A DNA stretch of 20,004 bases from CAZQBY01 sp964592405 [NCBI: uncultured archaeon] (GTDB taxonomy: Archaea; Altiarchaeota; Altiarchaeia; JAFGQM01), in assembly GCA_964592405.1 (NCBI GenBank), contig CAZQBY010000014.1:1-20004 (forward strand), given 5' to 3'. The notes beneath the pieces are model-generated. The model was given only the letters and a program-made list of their open reading frames with translations, made no database searches and was not told where the DNA came from. Made by a program: the position numbers and the translations under genes. Of the stretch, positions 1-6,275 are shown piece after piece. Each line of letters opens with the position of its first letter. Within the stretch, counting starts at the first letter, position 1.

Positions 1-1
1 T

Positions 2-44
2 CGCCGAGGGTCCCTGCAGCTTCGCTGCAGGTCTGACCTCGGCG
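2..44. repeat. Nested hairpin with tRNA-acceptor-like outer stem
   Basis: Bases 2-9 (CGCCGAGG) pair perfectly with 37-44 (CCTCGGCG). Inside, 13-20 (CCTGCAGC) pair perfectly with 24-31 (GCTGCAGG) around a UUC/CUUCG loop. Read as a 7-bp acceptor stem it would be GCCGAGG/CCTCGGC plus a G discriminator, resembling a serine tRNA end with the body replaced by one hairpin. The same architecture recurs near the tRNA-Ser gene at 19693-19730. It lies just upstream of the first gene's promoter. It could instead be a terminator for a gene outside the window, but no T-tract follows directly. Confidence 0.6.
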
Positions 45-52
45 TGTTTATC

Positions 53-60
53 TTTTAAAA
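53..60 (+). promoter_or_regulatory. Putative TATA box for the first gene
   Basis: TTTTAAAA lies 23 bases before the ATG at 84. In Archaea transcription starts about 25 bases downstream of the TATA box, so the mRNA would be leaderless or nearly so. No Shine-Dalgarno-like sequence is visible before the ATG, which fits. Assigned from position and composition only. Confidence 0.45.
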
Positions 61-83
61 TCTCTGGATATAATTAATGCAGC

Positions 84-527
84 ATGCCTCCAAGGCACAA
101 AGGCCCAAAGAAGATCGACAAGTTCTGTTGGGCAAGGGATTTCAGACCGGAGAAGAGGGCACAGTTTGGCACTTATGAGCTTGCAGACCCGAAGAACACC
201 TTTGTAGCAACCTCCGGCAACAGGATAGTGGGTATTGCCCGATTTTCCATCGTAAACGGAAAGCACGTTCTTACTGGTATTTCAATGATGCCCGAGTTCC
301 GCGGCCATCAAAGCCGCGACCTCCTAATAAAGGCTGTGAAAGCCCGGTTTGACGACCACCCGGAAATCGGGGCTGTCTATGGGATATCTGCCAAGATATT
401 GTCTGCAGGGGGCAGAGAGAAGCTCTCCAGATGGTTTGAGATGTGTGGCGCCGACCCAATCAGTCATCGCCACTTCACACACAGGATTACCCGGTCCAAG
501 TTCTTCGCACGCTATCCCCCAAAATAG
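84..527 (+). CDS. Hypothetical protein with GNAT-like core
   Basis: A 147-residue basic protein. The stretch from about residue 38 to 95 reads like a GNAT N-acetyltransferase core: a strand pair (NRIVGIARFSIV, then KHVLTGISMMPEF) followed by RGHQSRDLLIKAV, which sits where the acetyl-CoA-binding motif A loop and helix would be. The usual R/Q-x-x-G-x-G/A loop is imperfect, so cofactor binding is uncertain. The C-terminal part (REKLSRWFEMCGADP) resembles the last GNAT helix and strand. The ATG follows a TATA-like box at leaderless distance. The gene lies upstream of the r-protein cluster but is separated from it by a promoter. I do not recognise an orthologue; function is inferred from pattern only. 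Confidence 0.7.
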   Translation: MPPRHKGPKKIDKFCWARDFRPEKRAQFGTYELADPKNTFVATSGNRIVGIARFSIVNGKHVLTGISMMPEFRGHQSRDLLIKAVKARFDDHPEIGAVYGISAKILSAGGREKLSRWFEMCGADPISHRHFTHRITRSKFFARYPPK

Positions 528-541
528 GTAGCCACCGAACG

Positions 542-550
542 TTTTTATAG
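542..550 (+). promoter_or_regulatory. TATA box for the L3-led r-protein operon
   Basis: TTTTTATAG lies in the 195-base gap between the first gene and L3. Initiation about 25 bases downstream would fall near 570-575, giving a leader of about 150 bases, which is long for an archaeal mRNA. The leader holds three perfect or near-perfect hairpins. Confidence 0.55.
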
Positions 551-571
551 GGACTGCTTCTAATTAACCGC

Positions 572-579
572 TTTTTTTT
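572..579 (+). terminator. Possible oligo-T terminator of the first gene
   Basis: A run of eight T residues 45 bases after the stop codon of the upstream gene. Archaeal RNA polymerase terminates on oligo-T without a strict need for a hairpin. The run also overlaps the predicted start site of the L3 transcript, so its role is ambiguous. Confidence 0.35.
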
Positions 580-612
580 CTGGCGTTGAATCGAAGCATC
601 CGTCCAAGCGCA

Positions 613-720
613 GACGCAGTTGCGTCCATGTCTACAATCATATTCAAAAGTAATAAGAGGGTATCCCGAGCCCGGTGGGTTGCGAAGCAACCGCCAACAG
701 GGTACAGGGATGATAATCCC
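613..720 (+). promoter_or_regulatory. Structured leader of the r-protein operon
   Basis: Three hairpins lie in the untranslated leader of L3. First, GACGC (613-617) and GCGTC (622-626) close an AGTT loop. Second, GGT-G-GGTTGC (674-683) and GCAACCGCC (687-695) close a GAA loop with one bulged G. Third, GGGAT (707-711) and ATCCC (716-720) close a GATA loop ending two bases before the L3 ATG. The third would hide the only purine-rich sequence (GGGATGA) able to act as ribosome binding site. Autoregulation by an operon-encoded r-protein is plausible but inferred. Confidence 0.5.
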
Positions 721-722
721 AT

Positions 723-1721
723 ATGGCGAAATACCACAAGCCGAGGGCCGGATCAATCGGCTACTCGCCAAGGGTCAGGGCGAAGAAGCAGACGCCCAGT
801 ATAGGCAATTACCTGCCCAGTCAGGAGGCTGCCCCTTTGGGCTTCCTCTGCTACAAGGCAGGCATGACTCATGTAATCGCCAAAGACCTTGCCAAAAACT
901 CCCCAACCCATAATCTTGACGTCCGGATCCCTGTTACAATCCTCGACTGTCCCCCCCTGACTGTCATTGGCATTCGTGCTTACATCAACGGCTATAATGG
1001 CTTGGAAGTGCTCACGGATGCCCTAGCTGAGAAGCTCGACAAGGACCTGGCCCGTGCAATGTCCATACCAAAGCAGCCCAAGACCCGGCAGAACATCAAA
1101 AAAATCGAGGATAATATAGATGCTGTGGTCAGGATAACCCTTCTGATAGCCACCCAGCCGAGAAAATCAGGTGTGGGGAAGAAGAAGCCAGACATTATGG
1201 AGATTCCACTGGGCGGCGATGTTGCTGCACAACTGGAATATGCAAAGAAAATGCTCGGCAGTGAGATAACCATCCGCGACGTCTTTAACGAGTCTGAGAC
1301 GGTCGATGTGCTGGCTGTCACGAAGGGAAAGGGCTTTCAAGGGCCCGTCAAGAGGTGGGGCATCAAGATACAAAAAAGAAAAGCCAAGCGGACTGCCCAC
1401 ACAAGGCATGTCGGTTCCATAGGCGGCTGGACTCCGGGAAACCTGAGCTGGCTGACGCCAATGGCGGGCCAGACAGGATATCACAACCGCGTTGACTTCA
1501 ACAAATTCATAATCAAAATAGGTGAGAAAGGAGATGGTATAAATCCGAAGGGCGGGTTTGTCGGATATGGACCAATAAAGGGAGATTATCTCCTTGTCAA
1601 GGGATCGGTTCCCGGTCCTAGGAAACGGGCTGTTGCCCTGAGGAAGGCTATAAGAAATCCGAACAAGACCTATCCCCTCTCGATTGAGTATATCTCATTG
1701 GCATCTCCACAAGGCACATGA
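723..1721 (+). CDS. rpl3: Large subunit ribosomal protein uL3
   Basis: A 332-residue protein of the length usual for archaeal L3. It has the basic N-terminus (MAKYHKPRAGSIGYSPRVRA), the YKAGMTH motif near residue 44, KGKGFQGPVKRWG, and the HTRHVGSIGGWTPG and AGQTGYHNR segments that form the loop reaching toward the peptidyl transferase centre. L3 binds 23S rRNA early in large-subunit assembly. It is the first gene of the cluster, behind a TATA box and a structured leader. Its stop overlaps the L4 start (ATGA). Identification is secure. Confidence 0.97.
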   Translation: MAKYHKPRAGSIGYSPRVRAKKQTPSIGNYLPSQEAAPLGFLCYKAGMTHVIAKDLAKNSPTHNLDVRIPVTILDCPPLTVIGIRAYINGYNGLEVLTDALAEKLDKDLARAMSIPKQPKTRQNIKKIEDNIDAVVRITLLIATQPRKSGVGKKKPDIMEIPLGGDVAAQLEYAKKMLGSEITIRDVFNESETVDVLAVTKGKGFQGPVKRWGIKIQKRKAKRTAHTRHVGSIGGWTPGNLSWLTPMAGQTGYHNRVDFNKFIIKIGEKGDGINPKGGFVGYGPIKGDYLLVKGSVPGPRKRAVALRKAIRNPNKTYPLSIEYISLASPQGT

Positions 1722-2704
1722 TGGCCGGCAAAAAGACTGCAAGGAAAGGAGCAGATGCTGGAGCCAGGACCGGCAAAAAGTCTGCAGAGGGCAGCAAGCC
1801 CAAAGCAGAAACATACACAGGCATGCGGCAGAAAGAAACAAAAAAGACAGAAATAAAGAAGCCTGGAACAGGGAGGAAAAAGACAGGGAAGACAAAGAGC
1901 GTGCCTGGCAGGAAGGCGAAGGTATTTTCTCTCAGGGGGACCCATAAGGGTGATATAAACCTCCCCGAAGTGTTTGGCACGGAATACCGGCCGGATCTGA
2001 TACGGCGGGCCGTGGTATTTGAACACTCACTCATGAGGCAGCCGTATGGTTCCGATCCGCGGGCAGGTTTTAGATCCACTGCCGACTACTATTCAAGGAG
2101 GAGGGGATATTATAGGCTAACTGTCAATCGCGGCATGTCAAGACTGCCTCGCCAGAAGCGCCCGGGAGGAGGTCTTGGCGAGGTTCGTGTTGTTCCACAG
2201 GCGAGGGGCGGTCACCGTGCCCATCCGCCAAAGGCAGAGAAGAGGCTGGCAAAGAAGATGAACGAGAGAGAGTGGATACTTGCCCTAAAATCAGCTATTG
2301 CAGCCACTGCCGATGCCGAACTGGTAACAGGCGACGGCAGACATCATGTCATTGATACTAGTAATCTGACATTACCCCTTATAGTGGAGGCTTCATTTGA
2401 ATCCATAAAGAAGGCAGGGGAGGTCCATAGCATATTTGAGAAATTGGGCCTTGCTGATGATGTCAAGCGTGCAGCCAACAAAAAAACCAAGGCGGGCAGG
2501 GCAAGAACCGGTAAAAGGAGGTTCAGAAAATCCGTCTTGGTTGTGGTTTCTGACAACTGTCCGGTGATGAACGCTGCCAGGAACCTGGCTGGTGTGGATG
2601 TGGTTGATGCCGACGGGCTGAATGTAGCACTCCTTGCACCCGGGGGACATCCGGGGAGGCTGACGCTGTGGACTGAAGGTGCAATTGAAAAGATATCCTC
2701 GTGA
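1718..2704 (+). CDS. rpl4: Ribosomal protein uL4 with N-terminal basic extension
   Basis: A 328-residue protein. The recognisable L4 core starts near residue 66 (KAKVFSLRGTHKGDINLPEVF) and includes YYSRRRGYYRLTVNRG, SRLPRQKRPGGGLGEVRVVPQARGG and the C-terminal VDVVDADGLNVALLAPGGHPGRL. The first ~65 residues are low-complexity Lys/Ala/Gly/Thr sequence absent from typical archaeal L4, which is about 250-265 residues. Two tandem ATG codons at 1718 and 1721 could start it; the first overlaps the L3 stop. L4 binds 23S rRNA and lines the exit tunnel. It overlaps L23 or abuts it within three bases. Confidence 0.96.
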   Translation: MMAGKKTARKGADAGARTGKKSAEGSKPKAETYTGMRQKETKKTEIKKPGTGRKKTGKTKSVPGRKAKVFSLRGTHKGDINLPEVFGTEYRPDLIRRAVVFEHSLMRQPYGSDPRAGFRSTADYYSRRRGYYRLTVNRGMSRLPRQKRPGGGLGEVRVVPQARGGHRAHPPKAEKRLAKKMNEREWILALKSAIAATADAELVTGDGRHHVIDTSNLTLPLIVEASFESIKKAGEVHSIFEKLGLADDVKRAANKKTKAGRARTGKRRFRKSVLVVVSDNCPVMNAARNLAGVDVVDADGLNVALLAPGGHPGRLTLWTEGAIEKISS

Positions 2705-2706
2705 AA

Positions 2707-2958
2707 ATGAAAGTCCTGTTATATCCAATACTGACCGAAAAGTCGTTTGATCTGCTGGAAAGGGAGAACAAAGTGGTATTTGCGGTGGACAGAGCTGCAA
2801 CCAAAATCGACATAAGGGATGCGGTTGAGAAGAATTATGAAGTCAAGGTGGACACGGTCAACATAATCAATGATTTCCGGAGGGAGAAAAAGGCAATAGT
2901 TAAGCTGAAGCCGGACTTTGATGCAGGCAAGATAATCTCGGATCTGGGTTTGATGTGA
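2707..2958 (+). CDS. rpl23: Ribosomal protein uL23
   Basis: An 83-residue protein, normal for archaeal L23 (~85). Family features are LLYPILTEKSFDLLE at the start, VVFAVDRAATKIDIRDAVEKNYEVKV in the middle and the late VKLKPDFDA. L23 sits at the exit of the peptide tunnel, where SRP and the SecY channel dock. An in-frame GTG at 2701 overlaps the L4 stop, but the junction TGA-AA-ATG recurs at S5 in this window, so I prefer the ATG at 2707; the GTG start would add two residues. Confidence 0.95.
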   Translation: MKVLLYPILTEKSFDLLERENKVVFAVDRAATKIDIRDAVEKNYEVKVDTVNIINDFRREKKAIVKLKPDFDAGKIISDLGLM

Positions 2959-2968
2959 TGTTTTGATG

Positions 2969-2994
2969 TAATAAAAGATGAATAATAAAAGATG
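2969..2994 (+). repeat. Duplicated 12-mer over the L2 start
   Basis: TAATAAAAGATG occurs at 2969-2980 and again at 2983-2994, offset by 14 bases. The second copy ends in the L2 start codon. The first creates an out-of-frame ATG at 2978 that opens a nine-codon reading frame ending just inside L2. Confidence 0.6.
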
Positions 2995-3735
2995 GGCAAG
3001 AGACTAATACAACAGGCGAGGGGCAAGGGAGGGCCACCATATGCTGCACCCAGTCACCGCTTTGTTTCAGATTGCAGATACATGGGCCTTGATGAATTCA
3101 AAAAGGGAGGAATTATGCAGGTTGTTGACCTCATATCCGACCCCGTCAGAAGCGCACCCCTGATGAAGCTGATAAATGAGGATTTTCAGGAGGTTTATAT
3201 GATAGCTCCCTCTGGTATAAGGGTCGGCGATATCATAGAATTTGGAGAATCGGCGCCCCTAGGGCCGGGAAACATCCTCCCGGTGGGCAGGATAACCGAG
3301 GGGACACCCATCTACAACATTGAGCTGGTCCCCGGAGACGGCGGCAAGCTGGTCCGGTCTTCCGGCTCGGCAGCCTATGTGCTTTCTCAGGATCAGGAGC
3401 GAAGAAAGACTGTTATAAAGCTGCCATCCAAGAGAAAGGTGGATGTGGAGTTTGGTTGCAGAGCGACTATCGGGACAATAGCCGGAAGTGGCAGGCCGGA
3501 TAAGCCTTTTGTCAAGGCAGGAGCGCGCTACAAGGATCAGAAATCTCGCGGAAAGCTCTATCCACGGACCTCTGCGACCGCTATGAATGCAATAGATCAC
3601 CCATTCGGAGGCAGGACCAACATAGGAAGGTCAAGCTCATCCAAGAAAAACGCTCCGCCCGGCGCCAAAGTCGGCAAGATAGCCCCAAGACGGACGGGCG
3701 TGCGGAGGAGTAGGGCTAAAGAACAGAACAAATAA
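2992..3735 (+). CDS. rpl2: Ribosomal protein uL2
   Basis: A 247-residue protein, normal for archaeal L2. It opens with MGKRLIQQARGKGGPPY, carries the SH3-like segment GDIIEFGESAPLGPGNILPVGRI and ends with APPGAKVGKIAPRRTG. L2 contacts 23S rRNA next to the peptidyl transferase centre. The conserved DHPFGGG loop reads DHPFGGRTNIGRSSSSKK here (residues 202 onward): the third glycine and the usual histidine-containing stretch after it are replaced. A 33-base gap after L23 holds a duplicated 12-mer, the second copy of which contains this start codon. Confidence 0.97.
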   Translation: MGKRLIQQARGKGGPPYAAPSHRFVSDCRYMGLDEFKKGGIMQVVDLISDPVRSAPLMKLINEDFQEVYMIAPSGIRVGDIIEFGESAPLGPGNILPVGRITEGTPIYNIELVPGDGGKLVRSSGSAAYVLSQDQERRKTVIKLPSKRKVDVEFGCRATIGTIAGSGRPDKPFVKAGARYKDQKSRGKLYPRTSATAMNAIDHPFGGRTNIGRSSSSKKNAPPGAKVGKIAPRRTGVRRSRAKEQNK

Positions 3736-3737
3736 CA

Positions 3738-4139
3738 ATGGCTAAGAAAGAATTCAGATACCGTGGAAAATCCCTCGCGGAGCTGCAGGCCATGGATATA
3801 GAGGAATTCATAGCTCTCCTGCCGTCAAGGCAAAAAAGGAGTGTGAAAAGGATGCTGGCTGCCAAGGAGAGTGATGAACGGCTGAAACTCTACAAGGCCC
3901 TTAAAAAGGGCAGGAAGGGGAGGATAAAGACCCATTGCAGAGACTTTGTAATACTGCCCGAGATGGTCGGTATGAGGATAGCTGTCCACAACGGAAAGGA
4001 GTTCAAGGAAATTGAGATAAAGGAGAAGATGATAGGACACTTCTTGGGCGAATTCGCACTTACAAGGGTATTCCTAAAACATTCTACTCCTGGTATTGGA
4101 GCATCCAGGTCTACCAAATTTGTATCAGTAAGAGCATGA
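3738..4139 (+). CDS. rps19: Ribosomal protein uS19
   Basis: A 133-residue protein with the archaeal/eukaryotic S19 pattern: EFRYRGKSLAELQAMDIEEF at the start, then IKTHCRDFVILPEMVGMRIAVHNGKEF, IKEKMIGHFLGEFALTR and a C-terminal HSTPGIGASRSTKF. S19 binds the head of the small subunit with S13. It starts two bases after the L2 stop, and its own stop overlaps the L22 start (ATGA), which suggests coupled translation. Length matches archaeal homologues and nothing unusual is visible. Confidence 0.97.
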   Translation: MAKKEFRYRGKSLAELQAMDIEEFIALLPSRQKRSVKRMLAAKESDERLKLYKALKKGRKGRIKTHCRDFVILPEMVGMRIAVHNGKEFKEIEIKEKMIGHFLGEFALTRVFLKHSTPGIGASRSTKFVSVRA

Positions 4140-4588
4140 AGGTTGGTTATGCATATATTCCGGAAAGTGAGGGTTTTGTGGCCAAGGCTACTGGAAAGGA
4201 GATGCGGGTCAAATTCAAGGACTGTGTGGAGATATGTGCAGCCATCAGGGGTATGAAGGCCATAAAGGCGCGTGAATATCTGCAGTCTGTTATTGACGGT
4301 TCCGCACTCATACCAATAAAGAAGGCAAAGAAGCTAGGTCCGCACAAGCCGGGCATGAAACCCTCTGGTAGACGACCAGTCAAAGCTGTCAGGGCGGTAT
4401 TGAATGTTCTGAATTCTGCTGTGTCAAATGCGGAGTTCCGCGGTCTGGATGTCGACAGCTGTATGGTTGTTTCGGCACTGGCACAAAGGGGGCGTAAGCT
4501 CAGAAGGGTGAAACCAAAGGGCAGATATGCCCTCTATGCTGTTCCATTAACCACAGTCCAGATAGTCTTGGAGGAAATATCAGAATAA
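4136..4588 (+). CDS. rpl22: Ribosomal protein uL22
   Basis: A 150-residue protein. KEMRVKFKDCVEICAAIRGMKAIKAREYLQSVI near the N-terminus and the later LNVLNSAVSNAEFRGLD and RRVKPKGRYALY match archaeal L22/L17e. The long hairpin of L22 reaches into the peptide exit tunnel of the large subunit. The start overlaps the S19 stop by four bases, and the last base of its stop is the first base of the S3 start codon (TAATG). Length is normal for Archaea. Confidence 0.97.
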   Translation: MKVGYAYIPESEGFVAKATGKEMRVKFKDCVEICAAIRGMKAIKAREYLQSVIDGSALIPIKKAKKLGPHKPGMKPSGRRPVKAVRAVLNVLNSAVSNAEFRGLDVDSCMVVSALAQRGRKLRRVKPKGRYALYAVPLTTVQIVLEEISE

Positions 4589-5604
4589 TGGCAATTGAAC
4601 GTCTTTTTGTTGGAGAGGGTGTGAAGGAAGCCGAAGTGAAGAGGTATCTCTTCAAGGAGCTGAAGAGGGCCGGTCTTGCGGGTATTGTCATACAGAGGAC
4701 ACCGCTCGTTACCAGAATAGTGGTCTACTGTGATCGCCCTGCTCTGGTTATAGGTCGCAAGGGGTCCAATGTCCGGGAGATAACACGCCTGATAGAGCAA
4801 AACTATAAGATAGAAAAGCCCGAGATAGAAGTCAAGAAGGTGGACAATCCAAACCTTGAGCCGAATATAGTCGCATACAGGATTGCATCCGCACTGGAGA
4901 GGGGGATGAATGCAAGAAAAGTTGGCTATAAGGCCCTTCAGGCTGTGATGAGAAGCGGAGCCAAGGGGGTTGAAATAGTCCTGTCCGGAAAACTGGTTGG
5001 CAAGGGCGGGCGCTCAAGGGTGCTGAAGATGAAGGCCGGCTATCTGAAGAAGTGTGGAAGACCCTCCATAGAGCAGGTGATGCATGGAAGCACCATAGCC
5101 ACGTGCAAACCCGGCATTATTGGGGTTGAGGTTTCAATAGTCCCAAGGAATGTTCACTTCCCGGATGAAATAAGCATCATAAGACCGGAGGATCTGAAGA
5201 TAGAGGAGGAGGTGGTTGGGGAAGAGGAACAAAAGATGCCGGAGAAAACCTCTGGGGAGAAAATAGCCGCCAATGAAAAGGCAGAGGAAAAGGCAGGGGA
5301 AAAGGCGGAGGAAAAGGCAAAGGAGATGGCAGAGAAAGGGAAGACAGAAAAGAAAACAGAGAAGAAGGAACAGAAGACAAAGGAAAAGGAAGCCGAGAAG
5401 AAAGAGGAGAAAAAGTCAACAAAAAAGGCAGAAAAAAAATCAGCAAAGAAAGGGGCAGAGCCGGTGAAGGGTAACGCTGCGGAAAAGAAATCTGTTATAA
5501 AAAAGGAGAGGGGCTCAAAGAAATCAGTTCCAAAAAAACCGACCGTGAAAAAAACCACCAAAATCACCAAGACCAAAACCGCCAAAACCACTGCGAAGAA
5601 ATAA
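4588..5604 (+). CDS. rps3: Ribosomal protein uS3 with long charged C-terminal tail
   Basis: A 338-residue protein. The first ~203 residues are a standard archaeal S3: an N-terminal KH domain with VIGRKGSNV (GRKG at 56-59), then SALERGMNARKVGYKALQAVM and the C-terminal S3 domain with SGKLVGKGGRSR. S3 forms part of the mRNA entry channel on the small-subunit head. From about residue 204 to 338 the sequence is nearly all Lys, Glu and Ala, then Lys and Thr. Archaeal S3 proteins often have a short acidic/basic tail, but about 135 residues is unusual. The tail should be partly helical, and surface exposed given where S3 sits. Confidence 0.96.
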   Translation: MAIERLFVGEGVKEAEVKRYLFKELKRAGLAGIVIQRTPLVTRIVVYCDRPALVIGRKGSNVREITRLIEQNYKIEKPEIEVKKVDNPNLEPNIVAYRIASALERGMNARKVGYKALQAVMRSGAKGVEIVLSGKLVGKGGRSRVLKMKAGYLKKCGRPSIEQVMHGSTIATCKPGIIGVEVSIVPRNVHFPDEISIIRPEDLKIEEEVVGEEEQKMPEKTSGEKIAANEKAEEKAGEKAEEKAKEMAEKGKTEKKTEKKEQKTKEKEAEKKEEKKSTKKAEKKSAKKGAEPVKGNAAEKKSVIKKERGSKKSVPKKPTVKKTTKITKTKTAKTTAKK

Positions 5605-5605
5605 G

Positions 5606-5818
5606 ATGGCGATATTGAGACTAACGGAAATCAGGGAAATGTCGGAGGAGCAGATAGAGGAAAAACTTGTGGAGCTCTCAACCGAGCTGGGCAAGATGAA
5701 GAGTCAGGTTCGGTCCGGGGGAGCTCCGGAGAATCCGGGCAGGATGAGGGAGATAAGAAGGACCATTGCCCGGCTGGAGACCATAAGGGCCGAAAGAGCA
5801 AAAACAAAGACCAAATGA
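5606..5818 (+). CDS. rpl29: Ribosomal protein uL29
   Basis: A 70-residue protein: LTEIREMSEEQIEEKLVELSTELGKMKSQ is the first helix of the L29 hairpin, and NPGRMREIRRTIARLETIRAER the second with its conserved arginine cluster. L29 lies at the tunnel exit next to L23, part of the docking surface for SRP and the Sec channel. It starts one base after the S3 stop (TAAGATG) and closes the first transcription block: a TATA box for the next gene follows within 13 bases. Confidence 0.95.
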   Translation: MAILRLTEIREMSEEQIEEKLVELSTELGKMKSQVRSGGAPENPGRMREIRRTIARLETIRAERAKTKTK

Positions 5819-5830
5819 CAAGCAAACATA

Positions 5831-5838
5831 TTTATATA
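5831..5838 (+). promoter_or_regulatory. Internal TATA box upstream of SUI1/aIF1
   Basis: TTTATATA, a full match to the archaeal TATA-box consensus, lies 31 bases before the ATG at 5869. Initiation about 25 bases downstream gives a leader of roughly ten bases or fewer. No Shine-Dalgarno-like sequence precedes the ATG, consistent with a near-leaderless mRNA. Confidence 0.7.
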
Positions 5839-5868
5839 CCCTCATTATCAAACTAACAACACCAAATA

Positions 5869-6168
5869 ATGTCAGACATCTGCAACAAGTGCGGACTGCC
5901 AAAAGAACTCTGTGCCTGTGGCGAAATTTCCAAGCAGCAGGCCAGAGTCACTATCCGGTCCGAGAAGCGAAGGTATAACAAGCAGATGACACTGGTCGAG
6001 GGGCTGGATTCCGGCCAAAAAGAGGTTATGAAGAAACTGAAGGCCAAATTGGCCTGTGGCGGAACAGTAAAAGACGGCGTCATCGAATTGCAGGGCCAGC
6101 ATGTACAAAAGACCAAGGAAATCCTTATCTCAATGGGTTTCCCTGAGAATACAATAGAGGCATCATAA
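5869..6168 (+). CDS. Translation initiation factor SUI1/aIF1
   Basis: A 99-residue protein of the SUI1/eIF1 family. The N-terminus MSDICNKCGLPKELCACGEI carries the cysteine cluster (C5, C8, C15, C17) common in archaeal members, followed by the eIF1 fold: QARVTIRSEKRRYNKQMTLVEGLD, a helix, and LACGGTVKDGVIELQGQHVQKTKEILISMGFP. The factor acts on the small subunit in start-codon selection. It sits in its usual place between L29 and Rpp29, here behind a strong TATA box, so it probably heads the second transcript. Confidence 0.96.
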   Translation: MSDICNKCGLPKELCACGEISKQQARVTIRSEKRRYNKQMTLVEGLDSGQKEVMKKLKAKLACGGTVKDGVIELQGQHVQKTKEILISMGFPENTIEAS

Positions 6169-6217
6169 GTACATCATAGCCTCTAAACCTTGAAACTCAA
6201 GCCCCTGCAGAAGGACC

Positions 6218-6262
6218 GGGTCTGGAGAGGCCATACTGGAATGTATCAAACCCTGCAGACCC
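6218..6262 (+). promoter_or_regulatory. Stem-loop upstream of the RNase P protein gene
   Basis: In the 107-base gap between SUI1 and Rpp29, GGGTCTG (6218-6224) pairs perfectly with CAGACCC (6256-6262), enclosing a small hairpin ATAC (6233-6236)/GTAT (6243-6246). A further 5-bp hairpin, CTTGA/TCAAG, lies at 6189-6201. The large stem ends 13 bases before the Rpp29 start codon. No clear TATA box lies in the gap. Its role is unknown. Confidence 0.4.
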
Positions 6263-6275
6263 ACAGACACAAGGA

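Noticed and set aside
586-804. Leader peptide or small gene overlapping the L3 start
   Set aside because: It begins with TTG, runs 80 bases into L3 in another frame and resembles nothing; the region is better explained as structured leader.
2701-2706. GTG or TTG starts for L23, S5 and L30 overlapping the preceding stop
   Set aside because: Each has an in-frame ATG two bases after the stop codon, a repeated junction here; the difference is two residues and cannot be settled from sequence.
5154-5591. Minus-strand Phe/Ser-rich frame that looks like a membrane protein
   Set aside because: It is the reverse complement of the Lys/Glu codons of the S3 tail (AAG/GAA read as CTT/TTC); the plus-strand S3 frame explains it. 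The same applies to minus frames over the L24, L4, S5, L34e and L32e tails.
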